Source: Lophius americanus | Taxonomy: Eukaryota > Chordata > Actinopteri > Lophiiformes > Lophiidae | Direction of reading: 5' to 3' | NCBI GenBank assembly: GCA_037951165.1 | Contig: JBBDHG010000030.1 | Span: 765,001-829,000 of the forward strand | DNA: 64,000 nt | In this document: positions 29,905 through 41,839 of the stretch, piece after piece | Numbering within the stretch: the stretch's first letter is position 1 | Layout: each line of letters starts with the position of its first letter | The notes under the pieces: model-generated | What the model was told of the DNA's origin: nothing | Seen by the model: only the letters and a program-made list of their open reading frames with translations | Databases searched by the model: none | Made by a program: the position numbers and the translations under genes

Positions 29905-30205
29905 ATAATGTAATATGTTTGAGTTTTGGACAAGTTGTTCATTTTGGGGTAATTCGATCATTTCAAGCTCAGATTCTTTAACAAGTCAATGATTCACTGT
30001 GTAACCCAGACTTACCCTTACAACGTGTTCAGGACAAGAATGTTCCCATTGAAACCATTAAAAAAGGAGTGTTTGATTGTGCTAGCATCAGAAAAAAATC
30101 TCCTGGTTTCCATCTTTCATTCCGGCATCTTATCCTCAAAAAGTAACAATTACATTTTTGTCTGGTTCATGGTGCTTTTTCTTGTGTTTGGCAAAAAAAG
30201 ATTAG
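29905..30205 (+). repeat. Dispersed repeat family Q, copy 2
   Basis: Longest of three copies: gattcactgtgtaaccc, gtgttcaggacaagaatgtt, cccattgaaaccatta and a later catggtgctttttcttgtgt, in the same order as 59530-59800. Confidence 0.55.
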
Positions 30206-33104
30206 AATAGATGAAGCACAGGAAAATAAAGGCAACATCTTCATCAATTTGACAACACACCCACTTTGCAAAAGCCCCAACACAACACATTGAGAAAAAT
30301 AATCGGTGAAATCCATAGTGCAACACAAGCGTTCACGCAGGAAACTTTAAAGTGATGCAACCCCGGACAAGCTTTTTATTGCCTCATTTAGTGAATAAAA
30401 CATATAATACTCAAACATTTCATGATATATTGACCAGTTGTGCTTCCTTCTCTTAACTTCCTGGTCGTGTGGTCATGCGACTAAGAATAAAACGCTAATC
30501 AACATTGTGAAACCAACAAATAAACGTAATAATGACCCCAATATGAACAGTACCCACAGCTGCAGTACACAAGGTGTATTACACGTGTTTAAGGAAACTC
30601 TTAACCAGGTACTGGGTACTGGAAAAAGTTTAAACCCTGAACATAAGTTAATATTCGATATTCATATTCAGACTACTCTTAATCAAAAGCATGTCAGAAA
30701 GCAAGTGCGAAAGAATGGGAATATACAATATCTTATGGCTGCTACAGACTGGTGAAGTAAAGCTAAAGGGTTAAATGCGTTGGCGTGTGTAGACACCAGA
30801 CTGTAATAGATCACATCAAATGTAAACTGTCGACTTGAAATCCTCAATCGGAACTGATGAAACTGGAACGGTGACTTTCTGTAAATTCGTCAATTCTGGT
30901 TTCTCAACTGATGAATCCAGCGGTTGGTCGTCAGAGCCAGTAGGGCTTTCTCTGCGGGCCTGAATGTAGTCCGAATCTGAAAATTATAACTTCATAATTT
31001 AATAAGCATTTCCATTGAGATAATGTGTACTTTAAATAGTTTGTTCCCGTCAGTCTATTAGAGTCATTGATTCCAGTGAGATCATAGAAATTAAAGATTT
31101 ACTTTGTCCAATCAAATTTCTCCACTGATGTCTCCAAGTAAAACATCTGCTCTGAGGCCTTCAGATTTTAGGACGAATACCTCTTCTGTTAAAAAAAATG
31201 GAAAGATTTATATCTTTCAACCAATCAGGTATTGAATTTGTCAGGTTTGGTCTGCTGTTCGATACGCCACAGCCTTGTAGCTTACCTTTACTCCTGCATC
31301 AGTATTACGTAAATGGAAAGCGGGTCTTTCCAAAATCCTTTGCTTCTGTCCAGCGGCCATTTTCAGCCTTAAAGCAAACTTCTGGTATAAACAGGATCGG
31401 CGGCCTAGTCAGTCAGCATTGGCCTCCTTGTCAGTGGAAAAGGATCTTCTAATGGAGCTGAAAGGCAGCGACATTCTAAACAACCGTGTCACCAGGCCGT
31501 TTCTATAGAAAGAAAGGAGGCTGGACTTCAGATGATGAACAGTTTTGGTGAGTCCAGTCGATTCTGATGGATCTTAAATAGCTGTTGATTATAGTTGGCT
31601 TTAGATGGTTGCTGCTATTGTGGTGTAAATGAGGTCCAGATTCAGCGGTCTAGTGCTGCCAGTTTGCCTTTGGGTACATATGTTTAGGTCCATCAGTTTG
31701 GCTGGAGTCTTTGAGGAAACCATCTTGAATCCTGATAATATCCATTAAAGTTGTGGAACCTGGTTTTAACCACCTTATTCAGCTACATAAATCTTTCTAT
31801 CTCTTTGACTATGAGCTGGTTACGTAACCTGAACACAGACTGTAGCCAGGGTCTTGAGTTATTAACCATGGGAGTAAAACACTGAAGGGCTATGAGGAAA
31901 ATCCATGGCCACCAGTATGGTTTTTATTCAACGTTCTTCGTTGTTACAGTTTAAAAAAAAAAAAAAAAAGGACTTAAGACTTCACAAGGACCTGTGCGAG
32001 ACTTGACTCCCTGAAGCCTCCAGAATTGATATTGGCAGCAGAATTGATAGATATGGATATTAGATTAATGATATCATATAAAGATTAAAGACTGTTTTGT
32101 AAGGAAAATGTTCAAATGTCATGTTATTTTAATCATGAGCCAGATTTTAGGATTTGATCCCTCATGTTTGTTCATAAAGGCCCGTGAGCCGAAATGTAAC
32201 ACCGACTCGAGACTGAAGACTGAGGCTTGTTTTCACAAATCCTCAGACTTGATGTGAGTTTAACTAATCTAATTTAGACGTGTCCCATGGGAATTAAAAT
32301 GAAGTGACGCCCCTTCTGTGACTACGACATCAAACTCTTCGTCTTCATTAGCTCCTCACTGTTCTGTTTTTGCCATGTCTCTGGATCCATCCGGTCTGTA
32401 CTGGCCTGTTACCGAGGTGTCGACTAACCAGCGCCAGGCTTGGCTGGAAAAGCTACCAGCACTGACACCGGCCTGACGTAGAGGGGTCCGCGAGTTAATC
32501 AGCAGCACAGCTATTTATTAAGTGCAGACGGGTGGAAGTGTTTACTGCTGCGCATGTTTCAGTTACACATAACTGTGAAGTGGCCCCCCAGCCCCGTGAG
32601 ACTTTTCCATGAGGTCAAAGAAACAAATGGGGTTCTTCAAATGACTGGAGGGCGACCGAGCAGCAGCCCCATGAACCAGAAGGCTAAGATTTCTCCACTG
32701 CCGTCACTCTGCTGGAGGGAAAGCTCTGCCAAAATAAGATCGCAACAGGTGACAGGGGAATACGGCTTATATGCAGATGTTAGTCATGTTGTTGCTCAAC
32801 GGAGACAACTGTCAGCGGTGAAAAAAATATAAAAGGTGGTTGAGCAACTCTTCATAGAACATTAAAATGAGCTTAAAAAAAGATTTGATTCGGTTCAGTC
32901 TGTGACCTTTGTGAAATCTACATTCTACATGACTTAATCGTGTGTTTCTTGGCGTTTTTCAAGTTTTCTTTTTCTTAATTCTTTCCACATATTGCCCAGT
33001 GAGAAAAGTACAAATAGGTCATACGCTAACATTTCAAAGTCTGAAAAACTTAGGGGTATATCTTTAACCCCTTAATTAAAATCTAGTTACCATTTAATGT
33101 CCTC
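30206..33104. other. Intergenic, nothing recognised
   Basis: 2.9 kb with no recognised gene or element. A run of 17 A lies at about 31953-31969. Confidence 0.5.
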
Positions 33105-33310
33105 ACCAAGAAAAGAAAAGAACGGTGGAAAAATCATTTCATTGTATATTTTTATGCATATAAGCAGTGGTTCAGAGGTCCCTTTGACCTGGGGTGTCCC
33201 CCACAGGACCCCACCCTCGGTCCCCTACTGTTTAGCACAATGCAGCTACTGCGTCATATTGTCATATTGAAATATGTGATTCAAAATGTGTTCATCCAAA
33301 AAGTTTAAAG
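33105..33310 (+). repeat. Mosaic repeat with fossil LINE RT motif, copy R2
   Basis: Contains cctttgacctggggtgtccc and a decayed ccctactgtttagc, then cgtcatattgtcatatt. Same order as R1 and R4. Confidence 0.6.
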
Positions 33311-33720
33311 GATTAAATATAATATCAATAATCCACTGTTTTCTTTAGTTGACAGTAACCATCAGTTCAAACTCCACTCTTTTTTTTTTTTTTTACTTTA
33401 GCTTAGATAAAGTCCTTTATATGTCCATAAGTCCACGATGTTGTGCTGCGATGTTTGTACAGACGAATACAACTCCTCTAGAGAGGGGTCTTCGTATTTA
33501 TAGGTTAAAGATGAAGAGAGATGTTGAGGAAACCTTTCACCTCTAAAAACCAACAAGGAAGAAGATATCGAAGAAGTTGTTGCTTGATAACTATCAAGGG
33601 TTTTGACGACCTGAGGGTCATACTAACTATTTAGTGACTATTTTACAAGGATAAGCGAAGTGTGAAACATCCCCGTCAAATGAAACATGAAGACCCAACT
33701 CTTTAAACAAGTGAGAGGGG
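33311..33720. other. Intergenic, nothing recognised
   Basis: Contains a T run near 33368-33382; otherwise nothing identified. Confidence 0.5.
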
Positions 33721-33960
33721 GGGGGGGATATTGGGTCGGTTCAGTCCGCCTGGGGAATCCAACTCCGAAGCAGGTGGCAGACGTCCGCACGGTACGAGAG
33801 CGATCGCTCCCACGCTGGTCGCATTTCCTCCCCGGTGGTGCGATGTGACTGGGTCCGGGTCAGCTTGAAAATGATCAGCGGAAAGTGGGCCGCTGCTCTA
33901 CGAATCACTCCAACACCATGCAGCTATCCAGTCCGCAGAATGGACTGACCTCACCGTTTC
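33721..33960. other. CpG-rich patch in intergenic DNA
   Basis: Unusually rich in CpG for this region (more than a dozen between 33730 and 33900), with the perfect palindrome GAGCGATCGCTC at 33798-33809. No open protein frame of note. It could be a regulatory element or a less decayed repeat. Confidence 0.45.
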
Positions 33961-34044
33961 CCGTTTCACGGTTTCTTGAGTCAGGTCTTCATGCTAATTA
34001 CTTTTGACAGCGAGGTTTTACGCGTTGTTGTTTCAATTGTTAAT

Positions 34045-34345
34045 TCATTCATTCATTTCAATATTTTGTCATATTCAGGGTGGCAGGAGGCCTGGAGCCT
34101 ATCCCAGCTGACCTGGACAAGTCACAAGGTCATTACAGGGCCAGACAGAAAAGGATTCACTCTACCAATTCACCAATTCACCTATACTGCATGTTGGTTT
34201 GTTTTTCTTTTTGGACTCTAGGAGGTCGCTGGAGGACCTGGGAAAACTTCATGCAGACGTGGGGCGAAGATGAAAACCACACACAGAAAGGCCGGGCAGA
34301 AGTGGATTCAACCTTCTTGCTATGAGGCAGCAGTGCCACCATTCT
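34045..34345 (+). repeat. Dispersed 'cctatcccagctg' family, best copy
   Basis: Begins with (CATT)n, then gcctggagcctatcccagct, aattcaccaattcacctat, gaggacctgggaaaacttca, and ends gccgggcagaagtggattca plus ccttcttgctatgaggcagc. A widespread fish repeat by recall. Confidence 0.75.
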
Positions 34346-34401
34346 GCCTTAGTTATAGTTGTTCCAAATCAAAAGTTTTGATCCATGGGACGAAGACATG
34401 A

Positions 34402-34843
34402 CATTCCCCATAAGCTATCGATAAATGTTACATTAATATCAATCTTATTATCAACCTGGGATCCCTGCTGCTGCTGCGTCCCGACCATGGAGATGTTGGA
34501 GAAAGTGGATTATAGCTGATATCTTTGCTGCTTTTCCCTCTCTGTATCTCTCCTCACCCGCATCTCTCTCTTTCTCTCTCTCACTCTATTTTTTTTTCAA
34601 ACCCGACCGGTCATGGCAGTGGGCCGTCCACCCTCAGTCTTGGATCTGCTCGAGGTTTCTGCCCGTTAAAGGGCATTTTTCTCTCATCATTGTCGCCAAC
34701 TGCTTGTTCAAGGAGGAATTTGTTGGGTCCTGTAGATAATTATTAAAGAGTCTGGTCTAGACCTACTTTCTGGAAAGCACTTTGAGACAACTGTTTTTGT
34801 GAATTGGCGCTATATAAATAAAGATTGATTGATTGATTGATGA
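34402..34843 (+). mobile_element. SINE-like retroposon, copy B
   Basis: Collinear with copy A (23407-23913, minus): ccataagctatcgataaatg, cctgggatccctgctgctgc, a (CT)n tract, ggtcatggcagtgggccg, ctgctcgaggtttctgcccg, ctttgagacaactg, and the ggcgctatataaataaag tail with (GATT)n. No intact tRNA head recognised, so the class is uncertain. Confidence 0.75.
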
Positions 34844-36224
34844 CAATTTAACCACAATGTGGAACAAATAATAATATTGTTTATCTTACATCCAAGCCAT
34901 GAGCCCAAGTTTTTCAGAATAAATAACTAAATATGGTTTCTAAATATACTGTAACTTTCTAAGGAATCCTGGACGACATATTTTTGACATCTGAAGACCA
35001 CCATCGATTTTTTGATAGGGAGGGTTGAGCTGAGGTGTGATATAAGTTGCATTGTGGAACTTCACTGCCACAAAATTGTTCTCACTGCACCTTCAAGCAA
35101 ACCTAGACGGTGATTTATATAAGAAAAATGACTACCTCATAGAGGATGTTTTTAAGGGGGTTGGTCCTGGAATGTTTGTCCATTGTTCCAGCATTCCAAA
35201 CTAAAACCTTATCATCTGTTGGATGTTTGGAAGGTATCATTAGGCTCCAGAGCATGATTCCTCTGACTTTAATCATGCTGTTATTTTGTTTTGGCTCCAC
35301 CAAGAGGTTGAAATTTAGGTTTTAAAAGAAAATAAATTGCCATGGAATTTGGTTCAAGTGTCTGCCAAAGAATGATTTGGTGAACCTCTCACTTTTATTT
35401 CACTTGAACATTTTTTTCCAGATTCATTGATTCTTGGGAGCGACACAGACGAGACTCCTTGAGAGAAAATATTTAAAGTGGAAACAAAACTTTTCTTCTC
35501 CCTCCCCTCCCCGATGTTTCCAAGCTGTATTATTGTTGGCGCGGTTTTTGCAAAGACAAACAAATCGCCGATGCTAGCAGCGTGAAACTACCATAATTGT
35601 TTGAAACTGGCTGTCAGGGTTAGTTAGCATTAGCTTTAGCAACAGGGTTAACTCTGGCAGCCTGGCTACTGTGCAAAACAAGAAACAAACACCGGAATCC
35701 CAGTTGGAGCTGTAGCGTCTTGTCTCAGTCAGGTTACAGTGATAAATGGACAGCTTGTGTTACTTATTGATCCGGTAGAAAAAATATAAACCCAGTGTCG
35801 TCTTGAAGTTTCCCAAGTCCAGGTGGGATGGAGAAATATCAGCTGTAGAAGAGAAATAAAAACGACAAATGCTTTCCTGGTTCGGTTTCAGACGATGCTT
35901 CCTTCACGGCTGCATTCACATTATCAACATGAATTCATTAAATTCCCATTTTTTCCCCCTTTACATTAAACAGGTCATATTTTTTCAGAATTATGTGAAC
36001 ACAAAAATCCAAATCAGATTCAGATCTCTCTGATATATGATCCTATATCGGACCTTTCACAGATATGCAGCAGTCAGATTGGAATTCGTGTTCATGAGTT
36101 TTGCACTGCAAAAATCTCAGTAACATAAATTATCTTCAATGAAAGCCTAATAAATGCTTATTTAGATATTTCTTCTTGTTTCTATGCTAGTAAATTCTGC
36201 TTGTTTGAAGAGTTTTGGTTCTAA
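34844..36224. other. Intergenic, nothing recognised
   Basis: 1.4 kb with no recognised gene or element. Confidence 0.5.
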
Positions 36225-36470
36225 ACCCTTTAATGACCTGCCCAACTGTTTGGTTGATCAAATTTTGAGTCTCTATTTCTGAATGAAAATGTGACTCAAC
36301 ATGTTTATAATATGACACAGCGGCAGCATGTATATGTTAAAGAGTAAGGGGCCAATGATGGAGCCCTGGGGGGCACCACAGATCAAACGGTCCACTGAGG
36401 AGCATGCATTATACATGGCTATTGATAAATAGGACTCTTTAATAAGTAGGATTATTAAAGGTCAAATGGG
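36225..36470 (-). repeat. Mosaic repeat with fossil LINE RT motif, copy R3
   Basis: Best-preserved copy. On the minus strand around 36330-36390 it reads GAPQGSIIGPLLFNIYMLPL, the core box of LINE reverse transcriptase, then departs into the shared tail (aaatagagactcaaaatttg, ccaaacagttgggcaggtca). Confidence 0.75.
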
Positions 36471-37239
36471 CCATGGAGGAGCAGACACTAACCATGGGAA
36501 ATATGCATCAAAATATGCAAGGATATCATTTTCAAATATTAAATTTTTGTTGGAAAGTTTGTTTTAAAGCTTAATTTTCTCAGTAAAAGATAGAACTTGT
36601 TACTGAGATTATTTTCACTAGCTCTGAGTCGGTTAATGCTCGAAGGTAGAATTACCATAATCCTACAGCTGTTTCAAAACAAATGATAAATCAGGATGGC
36701 ATATTTGAAGAATCGTACTTTTTTTTAAAAATCTCTTCAAATATTAAAAACAAAACAACCAAATAAAATCCACTTTTTTATTGTCAGTCTTACAATACAG
36801 ACATAAAGTATCTGATAGACTTTGATTATTCTCTATTTTTAATCACCTTTTCACTCTTCCAACTGTGCTGTTCTGGAATCCAAACATCTCACCTGCTACT
36901 GAGTCAGAACCTCGCTCCTTACTTTTAAATTACAAGTTCAAATTTCAAGATGGCTTTACACTTTAAGTTTTCTCATATCTGGTCAACAGACTATGATTAA
37001 GTTTCTCTGTGACATCCCTTGGACTGCATGCATGTACTGATGAGCGCTGATGGCATGAACCAGCAGGGGAACACGGTGAAGCCAGACAACCAGAAAGGAG
37101 AGATACCAAAATATTGCAAATTTTTTTGTACGGCTGGGTTTCTAGAGGACAGATGTTCGGTTGTGAATATGAACCATCATCGGTAGGGTTGCCATGGCAG
37201 CAGAACAAAGGGTATTCGACTCATCCCTCACCTAAGTTA
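36471..37239. other. Intergenic, nothing recognised
   Basis: AT-rich; no gene or nameable repeat. Confidence 0.5.
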
Positions 37240-37565
37240 CACTCTTCAGCTCAGGTGTTCCAGGCCCTTCAGTGAGTTCTGGGTCCAATTCGGGATCTCC
37301 TCCCAGTTGGATGTGCCTGACAAACCTGCAAAGGGAGGCGTTTTGAGGGGATCCTGATCAGGTAACGGAACCACCTCAGCTGAATCCTGTCCATGTGAAG
37401 GAGAAGCCGCTCTACTCTGAGCTCCCTGTGGATGCCTGAGCTCACTTTATATCGCTAAGGCTGAGCCCAGCCACCTTAGGAAGGAATCTCTTTTCAGCCG
37501 CTCGTATCCTCAACCTCATTCTTTGGGTCAACAAGTCATGACCAGTAGAGTTGAACCGTAGATGA
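37240..37565 (-). mobile_element. LINE reverse-transcriptase relic
   Basis: Carries gatctcctcccagttggatg, ggaaccacctcagctgaatc, cgctctactctgagctccct and agcccagccaccttaggaag, a highly recurrent fish LINE segment (minus orientation). Probably the same family as 23030-24045. Decayed. Confidence 0.7.
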
Positions 37566-37829
37566 CCCAACATGTTGAATAATCCGGTCGTGGTCCAGGA
37601 GTGGGTTTAAAATCCTGTATTTAAACAGTCAAGATTAAAGACAAACGGATTCACACGACGTGGGACACTTTCACCAATCCCAGATTCATATGCTGAAAAA
37701 TACACAGAGGAAGTGATCTTTGCTGAACTTATGATCCAAGTGAACAATTCTAAAAAGTCACACTCACTTCCTGTGTGTAATACCCTTCATTTCCTCCCGA
37801 CTAGCAGCTGGTAAATTTGGAACACTAAC

Positions 37830-38220
37830 AGCTATTTCATAACGACATCAATGCAATTAAACTTCCTTGTTTTAATCATTGAAGATGTAACTATTTAGTT
37901 CTTTCAACAAAAGTCATGTTATGCAAACAAATACAAATACCTTTCATTGACTGAACAAAGTCATGTTGCCTGTACTAAACTTATTCAAGTTGAATTTTTT
38001 AAAGATAATTATGCAATCCAAATACATTTTAAAATTACATAAATATAATTAAACTCACAGAATTGAATATTCAAAGATGAAACTACCTAGTTTCTTTCAA
38101 CAGAAGAATATAATGTAAAATCGGTGTTTTATTTGCCGAACTCAATTATGTTGAATCTGTCAAACATATTTATGTTGATTTACCTCAACATAATTATGTA
38201 ATTTCACAGTCTTTCAATGT
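37830..38220. repeat. AT-rich, internally repetitive stretch
   Basis: Phrases such as ctttcaaca(a/g)aag, caagttgaat and aattatg recur several times. Similar in character to the two copies in NFATC1 intron 1; probably MITE-derived. Confidence 0.4.
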
Positions 38221-39509
38221 TTCATAAATGCAAAGAACCACCCCTTTTATAATTAAAACCTCATTTCAAATGTCAAAAATGCAGTTATAGATATTATTCA
38301 ACATAAACACTCATGAAAAGAGAACCACATCCATGTTTAAATTCTAAGACCGTACTTCAGAGAAGCAAACCACAAAATGACCTGACAAGAGGGAAAAATG
38401 ATGCGCAGCCAGAAAACATGATTTATTATCAGTGGACGGAGACACGTCTTAACACATCTGAGTGTCAGTCACATGACACCACGCCTTTGACGATCAGTGG
38501 GCCAGCTGATAAGATGTAGTAAAGTAGCTGTCCACCTCCAGGGATGGACTCTTGGAGAGCAAGAGACTTTTGTCATCACAGAAAGCACGGCTCCACTGCC
38601 AGCTGCTGAAAGGTCCAAACGTTGCCAAACATAGCAACAAGCCCGCCTGCAGGGACTGGATGCACCGAGAGGGAGACCAAATAAGTATTCACCAACCGCA
38701 GAGCGCGGCCCATGAAGAAGTCTCTGAAGACTTGCAGTTCAGCGTGTCAAATAACGGGGTAGAAGAGTAGATTTTTATATAGTGCTTCTATACAAGCATG
38801 GATAATTATGTGTTATAAGCCCCGCAGACATGCAGTCTTTCAGGAGGAAGCGGAAAGGAAATTATTCGCCTTTGCAATAACTTCAAAACTCCATAAGATG
38901 CCGCAAACGAAATCTAAAGGAAGCTTTTAAACACCGAATGTGTCATGAAGCAGCTTTATGTTCTGGCATGTTTGCCTCACCTGGGCCTCCATACGCTGCT
39001 CACGCTGCAGCCGCCGCCAGCCGAACATTCTGCTCTAACCAGATGATGAATGGCTCTTTCAGGGTGAAAATGGCAGCAGTTTAATGTAAAATGCTGGAGA
39101 GGATTAGTCCCTGCATAAATCTTGATTTAGGAGTGCAGCGTTTTGCAGCGGCACATGGACGACTCCTCTTTAATGATGCCAATGGGAGAGTATAGAGGAG
39201 AGGTGGGTGGAAAGAGTAATGCTGCTCATGCTCGTTAGCATGGATCACGCAGACATCAGGTTCTATTTATCATCCGCCATCTCACTATTCAGAGTGTTCC
39301 GTTCAAGAGAGTGAGTAAGACCCTGAACCCAATCTGCTCCCAGGCGCTTCACAGGTGACGCCAACTGTTCACTCAAAAATCAGAACATCAAAATATCTGG
39401 ATTTTCGTGGAAAATAGCGTATTTTACTAAGATTTGCATAACCTTTTTGGTAAAGCATGTTCTTGGAAATTTGATTGTCTCAGACTACATAATTAAATCC
39501 CCTAAAAGA
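38221..39509. other. Intergenic, possible conserved non-coding sequence
   Basis: No repeat recognised. 38930-39260 is complex, less AT-rich and 3.1-3.5 kb upstream of NFATC1, so it is a reasonable place for a distal element; this is only inference. Confidence 0.35.
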
Positions 39510-41035
39510 CGGGGATATTATGGAATCTTCATCACTGCCGCAGATCCTTCATGTGAGCGGGATAACTCGAAAACTATATGATGGATCATTTTCAACATAC
39601 TAATTTTTTGGACTCACTGGGTAGAGAAGCCATCCTCCAATCAGAAGATTGGAAGATACCAGTTCGATTCCCAGCAGGGTCTACATGTCATGGGTTTTTT
39701 GAGCAAGACCCTGATACCCCGGCTCCCCAGGGTCCACTCACTGCTCCTTCAGGGATGGGTCAAATGATTGGGAAATAATTTCCCTGTTGTACTCTGTATG
39801 GCTGTGTTTGATGAATACAGCAAACATTATTGTTATTTTAAAATCTTAGACTCACATATACCTTAGTGCGAGGAAGAACCGGAGTGTTTTTGGGAAAGTT
39901 CAATGCCATATGTCTGACAGTAGGGGGAGCTTTATCTGCAAAGTTGTCAGGCCATAACTTCTCAACCTTTGATCCGATGTAGTCCAAACACGTTGCATAT
40001 GATTCGGCTCGAGGAGATCTATCTGGTGAAGGTTGTGATTTACTCTAATTTTCGTATTTTACTCACTCGGTTGAACTTTTTTTTTGTTAATGAAAACACT
40101 GTTTTTCTCCGCCTGCTCAATAACTTTTATGGATCATTTTCAAACTTTATACCCCATTAGACCTTTGTGCGAGGAACAACTGCATTTATTCTGGCAAAGG
40201 TGATTTGTGTATTTGTATATTCCTGACACTAGAGGGAGCTTATTTTCAAAAGTCTTCTGGTTGTAATTTCTCAACCGTTCGATTTAATACAAATTTGGTG
40301 CATTTTGTATTTGGTGTTTTACATTAATAGTTCATACTTTGCTAATCAGGGGAAGCTTTTTATAAAACAAACCATTTTTAGAACTTGAAATCCTAACCGT
40401 TGATCCAGTTTAGTCCAAATTCAGTGTTATGAACTGATTTCAGGAGATCTGTCTTCTCAATATCACATTTTACCCACTAGGGGGCGCTTTTTAAAATTTT
40501 CATTTTTTTTTTATTTTACAAAAAACAATGTTTCCGGCTATAACTCAAAAATATTTCATGGCTCATTTTCAATGTTAGACCTAAATTGGCGCCTGTGCGA
40601 GGAAGAACTGGGTTTATTTTGTGGAAGGTCAGTTGTACAGTTAAAACACTGAGAGTTTTCAGGCCACAATTTCTCAACCGTTGGTCCCATCTAGTCCAAA
40701 TTTGGTGATATAAATCGAGTCCAGGATTTGTATATTTGTATAGATTGTGTTTTACTCAAATAGTTCCTATTTTACTCATTAGGGGGAGCTTTATATGAAA
40801 CACTGTTTTTCGAACATAACTTCCTAACGATTGGTTGAATTTAGTCCAAATTTGATCCATATGAAAGAAATTTAATAGATCTATCCCATATATGTCATGT
40901 TTAACTATAATACTTCACATTTTACTCACCAGAGGGAGGTTTTTATGAAATATACTGTAGACATAACTTTACATTTAATTGAAGGACTTCTATCACGTAT
41001 TGCACGATTAGGTGTACAACACAGGAGATATGGGA
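39510..41035 (+). repeat. Satellite-like repeat family, locus S5 (longest)
   Basis: Starts ggggatattatggaatcttc and cagatccttcatgt, then repeats its inner unit about three times: gtgcgaggaa near 39870, 40170 and 40590; ctcaacc(g/t)tt near 39960, 40270 and 40675; agggggagctttat-type near 39925, 40480 and 40785. Interrupted by a SINE at 39608-39835. Confidence 0.78.
39608..39835 (+). mobile_element. tRNA-derived SINE inside repeat S5
   Basis: The head resembles a tRNA gene: a tgggtagagaagcc A-box-like stretch (~39618) and agttcgattcc B box (~39660). The body and 3' end (cactgctccttcagggatgg, gtgtttgatgaata) match the truncated copy at 28655-28747. Too diverged for a functional tRNA. Confidence 0.7.
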
Positions 41036-41129
41036 CATTTTGGGGATTCAAACTTGAAGTCATCACCGATTTCAAGTTTTCAAGACTTCAAGTTAAAGCC
41101 TGTAAGTCGTCAGAGGCTTTAATATCCCA

Positions 41130-41335
41130 AATATAATTCTACTAAAAAAAAGGACTTAAAACTTTCCTTTTTAGCAGAACCTATAACTGTAATTAACATT
41201 AATGCTTTTGGTCACGCTTTTGTATAGTTATTATTTTATTTTATTTTTTTATTGATGCTTTTATCTGCTTTTGCCTTGTAGCACTTTCAGATTTGATCCA
41301 AATGTAAAGTGCATTATAAATTAAATGTATTATTA
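41130..41335 (+). mobile_element. LINE-like 3' fragment
   Basis: Reverse-complement match to 21414-21620: ttagcagaacctataactg, attgatgcttttatctgctt, then aatgtaaagtgcattataaa and a TTA tail. Confidence 0.65.
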
Positions 41336-41344
41336 TTTACTATT

Positions 41345-41565
41345 ACTTCTTCCGTAGGACTTTTTCTGTAGCTGCGGTCAAAGGCTTCTCCTCGGTGGAC
41401 CCCTGGGTGCCCTCGGGCCCACCACAGACCTTATTATAATATGACTCAGTAGTACACGCTGCTACTCAGTCATATTATAAACAGTTTCAGTTCCATTTTT
41501 CAATAAGAAATAGAGACGCACAATGTGCTCAACCAAACAGGTGAGCTGGGAATCAAAGGGTTCAT
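41345..41565 (+). repeat. Mosaic repeat with fossil LINE RT motif, copy R4
   Basis: Contains tcctcggtggacccctgggt, ttattataatatgactcagt, and the shared tail aaatagagacgcacaatgtg, ccaaacaggtgagc, caaagggttc. Confidence 0.6.
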
Positions 41566-41839
41566 TTTTTCTGTTTGGAATCTGAATCAGCTTAGTGGCA
41601 AACAGAAAACGGGTTTAAACAGGACACCACCTTATTCTGTTAGCACCTTAAATCAACAAAACGTTAGTCCCACTATTGTTTTGTATGTTATTTGTCAACA
41701 GACAAATGTGTTGTTTGCTGCAACTGTTATTCCTAAAGAGACTCATGCCAGCCTGTCCTCGACCTTGAGCCATAGTTTTTAGACACAGTTTTTGGAGTGT
41801 TGTGTTATTGTATTCAGAAGACTGATCAGCATCCACCCT

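Noticed and set aside
39608..39700. Possible tRNA gene (A/B-box-like sequence)
   Set aside because: Cloverleaf pairing is poor and the sequence continues as a SINE body shared with 28655-28747.
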